The notes beneath the pieces are model-generated. The model was not told where the DNA came from and ran no database searches. It saw only the letters and a program-made list of their open reading frames with translations. A stretch of DNA of 9,411 nt from Solirubrobacterales bacterium. GTDB lineage: Bacteria; Actinomycetota; Thermoleophilia; Solirubrobacterales; Solirubrobacteraceae. A program made the position numbers and the translations under genes. Positions 5,804 through 9,411 of the stretch are shown piece by piece (position 1 is the first letter of the stretch; every line of letters starts with the position of its first letter). The DNA lies in contig JAATFK010000641.1 in NCBI GenBank assembly GCA_015655225.1, forward strand, positions 1 to 9,411, written 5' to 3'.

Positions 5804-8329
5804 ATGCGCCTGCGGAACCTCCTCTTCCTCTACTCGCGGCGCGTGCTCACGCACCCCCTGCAGGAGCTGCTCGCGGTGCTGGGGATCGCCGTCGGCGTCG
5901 CGCTCGTCTTCGCCGTGCAGGTCGCGAACACGAGCGTCGCCGGCTCCGTCAGCCAGCTCGTGCACGGCGTGTCCGGCGCGGCCAGCCTGCAGGTCGCCGC
6001 CCGCGGCCCGGAGGGGCTCGACGACGGCGTCGTCGGGACGATCGCGCGGCTGCCGGGCGTGCGGATCGCCGCGCCGGTGATCGAGGTCCGCGCGACCGTC
6101 AGCGGACCCCGCGGCGCGCGCGGCGTCACGGTGCTCGGCGGCGACCGGCGTCTCGTGTCGCTGAACGGCCCGCTGCTGAAGCAGTTCGCGCTGCCCGGCC
6201 TGCGGCTGCCGCAGGCGATCGCGCTGCCCCAGCCGGTGGCCCACGCGATCGGCGTGCCGATCGGGGGCGAGGCGACGATCGCGACCGGTGCCGAGCCCGT
6301 CCGCGCACCGGTCCTGGGCGTGCTCGGCCGCGATCAGATCGGCTCGCTCGTCGCCAGTCCGATCGTGCTCGCGCCGCTCGACTACGCCCAGCGCTTCGCG
6401 GACCTGCGCGGCCGCGTCTCGAGCGTGCTGGTCGAAGCCGCGCCGGGCGCGGAGGCGAGCGTCCGGGCGAGCCTCGTGCGGCTGCTCGGCGACCGGGCGA
6501 ACGTCGGCTCGAGCGACCGAGAGGCCCAGCTCGTGCGCCAGGCGACGAGTCCCAACAACCAGTCGACCGCGCTGTTCGCGGCGATCAGCGGCGTCGTCGG
6601 GCTGCTGTTCGCGTTCAACGCGATGCTGCTGACGGTCCCCGAGCGCCGGCGCTTCATCGCCGCCCTGCGCACCGAGGGGCTGGGCGACGGCACGGTCGTG
6701 CGGCTCGTGCTGTTCGACGGCCTCGTGCTCGGGGTCGTGGCGTCGCTCGTCGGCCTCGTGCTCGGCGACCAGCTGTCGCGCCACGTCTTCCACGCGACTC
6801 CGGGCTACCTGTCGTTCGCGTTCCCGATCGGCGGCCAGCGGATCGTCGACTGGCAGAGCGTCGCGATCGCCTTCGGCGGCGGGGTGCTCGCGACGCTGGT
6901 GGCGGCGCTGCGTCCGCTCAGCGACCTCGCCTCGCGTCGTCCGCTCGACAGCGCGCTGCGCACCGAGGACCGGGAGGAGGACGCGACGATCCCGTCGCGC
7001 TGGGCGCTCGGTGGCGGCCTCCTGCTGACGGCGGCAGCGGCGGCGATCCCGCTGTTCGCGCCGGGAGCGATGATCGTCGGCATCGCGCTGCTCGTCGGCG
7101 GGATGCTGCTGCTGACGCCGCGTCTCCTGGCCGCCGCGCTCGCCGTCGCCGACGTGCTGGCGCGGCGCGTCCGCAGCGCCGTCCTGCTCGTCTCGCTGGG
7201 TGAGCTGCGCTCCTCGACGACCCGCTCGCTCGCGCTCGCGGTGACGGGCGCGCTCGCGGTCTTCGGCAGCGTCGCCGTGGAGGGCTCCCACCTCGACCTG
7301 CAACGCGGGCTCGACCGCGACGCGCACCACCTGAACGCCCAGGCCGACATCTGGATCGCGCCTGCGGGCGACGACAACACGCTCGCCACCACCCCCTTCC
7401 GTCCGACGGTCGCGGCCCGTCTCAGCAGCGTGCCGGGGATCGCCGCCGTGCGCGACTACCGCGGCGGGTTCCTCGACGTCGGCGATCGCCGCGTCTGGGT
7501 GCTCGCCCCGCCGCGCGCCGACCCCACGCCGGTGTTCGCGAGCCAGGTGGTCGACGGCGACGTCGCCACCGCCCAGCGCCGGCTGCGAGCGGGTGGATGG
7601 GTCGCGGTCTCACAGGCGATCGCGAGCGACCTCCACGTTCGCGTCGGCGATCCCGTCACGCTGCCGACCGCGGTGCCGACGCGCCTGCGCGTCGCCGCCG
7701 TGCTGACGAACCTCGGCTGGACCTCCGGGGCGATCGTCCTCAACGCGACCGACTACGCGCACGCGTGGGGCAGCGATGCGGTCAGCGCGATCCAGGTCCT
7801 GCTCGATCCGGGCACGGCGGCCGCGGCCGCCGTCCCACGTGTGCGTGCGGCGATCGGGCCGGGGTCGGGCCTGCTCGTGCAGACGGCCGCGGAGCGCGAG
7901 GCCCGCTTCCGGACGCTGAGCCGTCAGGGGCTCGATCGCCTCACGCAAATCTCGACGCTCCTGCTGGTCGCGGCCGCGCTCGCGCTCGCGGCCGCGATGG
8001 GCGGCGTCGTGTGGAGCCGGCGGCCGCGGCTGGCGACCTTGAAGCTGAGCGGCTTCAGCGACGGCGCGGTGTGGCGCGCGCTCGTGGTCGAGAGCGCGAT
8101 CGTGCTCGGCATCGGCTGCTCGATCGGCGCCGTCTTCGGCCTCTGCGGTCAATTCATGCTGACACGCTGGCTCCAGCGTTCGACCGGCTTTCCGACGAGC
8201 TACTCGGCCGCCGGCTGGCTGGCGCTCGCGACGTTCGTCGGCGTCAGCTTCGTCGCCGTCATGATCGCCGCGCTGCCAGGCTGGATCGCCGCCCGCGTCC
8301 CCTTGACGACGAGCTTTCAGCAGGATTAA
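5804..8329 (+). CDS. ABC transporter permease, double FtsX-like (MacB/LolC superfamily)
   Basis: An 841-residue membrane protein that appears to contain two FtsX-type halves. Half 1: TM at about 22-42, an extracellular MacB-PCD-like domain (about 43-250), then three TMs near 254-277, 299-322 and 351-372. Two linking TMs follow at about 400-441. Half 2: TM near 475-493, a second extracellular domain (about 494-710), and three TMs near 713-737, 758-785 and 803-825. This gives about ten TMs. LRTEGLGDGTV (288-298) and LKLSGFSDGAVW (746-757) are equivalent cytosolic coupling-helix regions after the second TM of each half, resembling each other and supporting an internal duplication. Because both halves are in one chain, one copy could suffice for a transporter, with ATPases 1 and 2 as its engine. 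Likely jobs are export or extraction of a lipid, peptide or lipoprotein at the membrane. The substrate cannot be read from the sequence. No periplasmic adaptor gene is present, unlike MacA-MacB. Confidence 0.92.
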   Translation: MRLRNLLFLYSRRVLTHPLQELLAVLGIAVGVALVFAVQVANTSVAGSVSQLVHGVSGAASLQVAARGPEGLDDGVVGTIARLPGVRIAAPVIEVRATVSGPRGARGVTVLGGDRRLVSLNGPLLKQFALPGLRLPQAIALPQPVAHAIGVPIGGEATIATGAEPVRAPVLGVLGRDQIGSLVASPIVLAPLDYAQRFADLRGRVSSVLVEAAPGAEASVRASLVRLLGDRANVGSSDREAQLVRQATSPNNQSTALFAAISGVVGLLFAFNAMLLTVPERRRFIAALRTEGLGDGTVVRLVLFDGLVLGVVASLVGLVLGDQLSRHVFHATPGYLSFAFPIGGQRIVDWQSVAIAFGGGVLATLVAALRPLSDLASRRPLDSALRTEDREEDATIPSRWALGGGLLLTAAAAAIPLFAPGAMIVGIALLVGGMLLLTPRLLAAALAVADVLARRVRSAVLLVSLGELRSSTTRSLALAVTGALAVFGSVAVEGSHLDLQRGLDRDAHHLNAQADIWIAPAGDDNTLATTPFRPTVAARLSSVPGIAAVRDYRGGFLDVGDRRVWVLAPPRADPTPVFASQVVDGDVATAQRRLRAGGWVAVSQAIASDLHVRVGDPVTLPTAVPTRLRVAAVLTNLGWTSGAIVLNATDYAHAWGSDAVSAIQVLLDPGTAAAAAVPRVRAAIGPGSGLLVQTAAEREARFRTLSRQGLDRLTQISTLLLVAAALALAAAMGGVVWSRRPRLATLKLSGFSDGAVWRALVVESAIVLGIGCSIGAVFGLCGQFMLTRWLQRSTGFPTSYSAAGWLALATFVGVSFVAVMIAALPGWIAARVPLTTSFQQD

Positions 8330-8343
8330 TCGCCGCTGGCGAT
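8329..8343 (+). terminator. Small hairpin at the permease stop codon
   Basis: ATCGCC and GGCGAT are perfect complements around the loop GCT, beginning on the last base of the TAA stop. There is no U-tract, and the stem is only six pairs. It may help end the operon or protect its 3' end, but readthrough into the next gene is equally possible. Confidence 0.3.
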
Positions 8344-8347
8344 CACG

Positions 8348-8366
8348 TCGAACGGATGACGTTCGA
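8348..8366. promoter_or_regulatory. Inverted repeat TCGAAC-N7-GTTCGA between permease and YtpB-like gene
   Basis: A perfect 6-base dyad with a 7-base spacer, lying at the position a -35 would take relative to the CATACT below. Both half-sites match those of the actinobacterial LexA (SOS) box, but that box has a 4-base spacer. It could be an operator for another dimeric regulator, or the second stem of a terminator pair with the hairpin at 8329-8343. Confidence 0.35.
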
Positions 8367-8383
8367 TAACGACCGACGGAGTT

Positions 8384-8389
8384 CATACT
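8384..8389 (+). promoter_or_regulatory. Possible -10 box of the YtpB-like gene
   Basis: CATACT lies in the least GC-rich stretch of the window (about 8360-8412), 35 bases before the predicted ATG. A start near 8396 would give a leader of about 28 bases. GTTCGA (8361-8366) at 17-base spacing is a poor -35 and is part of the dyad above. A weak GGGA (8415-8418) six bases before the ATG may serve ribosome binding. Confidence 0.35.
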
Positions 8390-8424
8390 CTTGAGTGGTG
8401 CTCCGCGAATTAGTGGGACCCCCG

Positions 8425-9411
8425 ATGCCGCAGCTCAGGGAATTCAGGGCGCTGACGATGCTCTCGGCCCGCTTCTTCGGTCGCGTGCTCCCGCAGGCGC
8501 GCGTCGAGCTGGCGGGCTGGCGTCGTGACGCGATGGCGATCCCCGATCCCGAGCTGCGGGCGCACGCCTTGAGAACGCTCGACGACGAGCGCCTCAGCGC
8601 CGCGGGCGCCGCGCTGTTCGCCGCGACCAGCCGCCGCCCGGACGCGGCGCTCGTGCGCGCGCTCGTCGCCTTCCAGGTCGCCTGGGACTACCTCGACACG
8701 CTCGCCGAGCAGCCCGCCGACGACGTGATCGCGAACGGCATGCTGCTCCACCGCGCCCTCGTGGACGCGCTCCGTCCGGAGCCGTCCGCGGTCGACTACT
8801 ACCGGCTGCATCGCGCCCGCGCCGACGGCGGCTACCTGGCGGCGCTCGTCGCCGCCTGTCGCGAGAGCTGCCTGGCGCTGCCGGCCTACGAGCGGGTCGC
8901 CGCCGCGGCGATGCGGGAGGCGGCGCGCGCGGAGGTGCAGGGGATCAACCACGCGCCGGCCGCGGTCCGCGATCCGGCGCTGAGAGCGTGGGCCGCGAGC
9001 CAGGCGGCGGTGGGCGACCTGCGCTGGTACGAGCTGGCGGCGGCGGGCAGCTCCTCGCTCGTGGTGCTGGCGTTGCTGGCCGCGGCCGCCGATCCGGGCA
9101 CGAGCGCGGCGTCGGCGGAGCGGCTCAGCGCCGCGTACTTCCCGTGGATCGACGGCCTCACGACGCTGCTCGACAGCCACGTGGACCTCGACGAGGACCT
9201 GATCAGCGGCGACGTCAGCTTCGTCGCGCAGTACGCGTCGCGGCACGCCGCCCGCGAGCGCCTCGTCGAGCTCGCCACGCGCGCCTTCGCCGATGCCCGC
9301 GCGCTGCCGGCCGGCGAGCGTCACGTGGTGCTCGTCGCCGGCATGATCGCGATGCACCTCTCCCGCGCGACGGCATGGACCCCCGAGGCCGCGCCGGTCA
9401 GCGTGGCCGTC
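8425..9411 (+). CDS. YtpB-like (DUF2600) terpene synthase / tetraprenyl-beta-curcumene synthase family, 3' end cut off
   Basis: The first 329 residues are visible and the frame is open at the right edge; B. subtilis YtpB is somewhat longer, so probably only the last tenth is missing. The family's landmarks follow in order: FQVAWDYLDTL (83-93) with D88 and D91; DYYRLHRARADGGYLAALV from residue 124; DLRWYELAAAGSSSL in the middle; YFPWIDGLTTLLD before D250; and the Asp-rich DSHVDLDEDLISGD (250-263). The two Asp-rich regions suit binding of Mg2+ and a prenyl diphosphate. YtpB cyclises a long-chain (C35) prenyl diphosphate to tetraprenyl-beta-curcumene; the substrate in this organism may be a different chain length. 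It lies 95 bases after the exporter permease on the same strand, with a possible promoter of its own. The family call rests on remembered YtpB sequence and is confident; the exact product is not. Confidence 0.87.
   Translation, partial: MPQLREFRALTMLSARFFGRVLPQARVELAGWRRDAMAIPDPELRAHALRTLDDERLSAAGAALFAATSRRPDAALVRALVAFQVAWDYLDTLAEQPADDVIANGMLLHRALVDALRPEPSAVDYYRLHRARADGGYLAALVAACRESCLALPAYERVAAAAMREAARAEVQGINHAPAAVRDPALRAWAASQAAVGDLRWYELAAAGSSSLVVLALLAAAADPGTSAASAERLSAAYFPWIDGLTTLLDSHVDLDEDLISGDVSFVAQYASRHAARERLVELATRAFADARALPAGERHVVLVAGMIAMHLSRATAWTPEAAPVSVAV

Noticed and set aside
4057..7330. Long leftward open frames opposite the ABC operon (4057-5715 and 5306-7330)
   Set aside because: Low-complexity Arg/Ala/Asp shadows of three well-supported genes, with no recognisable motif.
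8348..8366. A true LexA/SOS box
   Set aside because: The half-sites match but the 7-base spacer does not fit the 4-base spacing that LexA requires; kept only as an unassigned dyad.
8410..9357. A 315-codon leftward open frame opposite the YtpB-like gene
   Set aside because: The rightward frame matches the YtpB family along its whole visible length; the leftward one is Arg/Gly-rich noise.
1..9411. CRISPR arrays, tRNA or rRNA genes, insertion sequences, attachment sites
   Set aside because: I looked for spaced direct repeats, tRNA cloverleaf cores and terminal inverted repeats with a transposase and found none.

Overview
This window is very GC-rich DNA. Its coding frames use GC-ending codons almost throughout, and most genes lack strong Shine-Dalgarno sites. 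Gene content points to a high-GC actinobacterium: GluQRS, a UPF0104-type membrane protein, a Thr-rich lipoprotein, a PadR-led ABC operon and a YtpB/DUF2600 terpene-synthase-like protein. The style resembles soil Thermoleophilia (Conexibacter or Solirubrobacter-like). That placement is an inference; no rRNA or other marker is present. I saw no tRNA, rRNA, CRISPR, insertion sequence or phage gene.

Left part (1-3545). The 3' end of a glutamyl-Q tRNA(Asp) synthetase gene runs rightward and meets a leftward lysylphosphatidylglycerol-synthase-TM/UPF0104 flippase-like membrane protein. The two genes share a CTAG at their stop codons. Upstream of the flippase, on the same strand, is a DEAD-box RNA helicase. 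A strong GC hairpin lies between these two. The helicase mRNA leader carries two tandem perfect hairpins directly before a good Shine-Dalgarno site, and one hairpin arm could also pair with that site. Further right is a leftward lipoprotein gene with a Thr-rich tether and a small four-cysteine domain, apparently transcribed from a leaderless promoter.

Right part (3546-9411). A 140-base divergent region separates the lipoprotein from a tight rightward operon: PadR-family repressor, ABC ATPase 1, ABC ATPase 2 and an 841-residue MacB/FtsX-type permease. Junctions are a 4-base ATGA overlap, a 12-base gap and a 4-base gap. ATPase 2 has textbook motifs. ATPase 1 is degenerate: its signature is LSDGD, its D-loop Asp is Asn, its switch His is missing and two Arg sit in its P-loop. 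With a single permease that contains two FtsX-like halves, this looks like an asymmetric exporter or extrusion machine in which both the ATPases and the permease halves have diverged. A PadR protein probably represses the operon.

After 95 non-coding bases with two small dyads and a possible promoter, a YtpB-like (DUF2600, tetraprenyl-beta-curcumene synthase family) gene begins and runs off the right edge. It may depend on the operon or may have its own promoter. The strongest candidates for something new are the asymmetric ABC system and the switch-like leader of the helicase.
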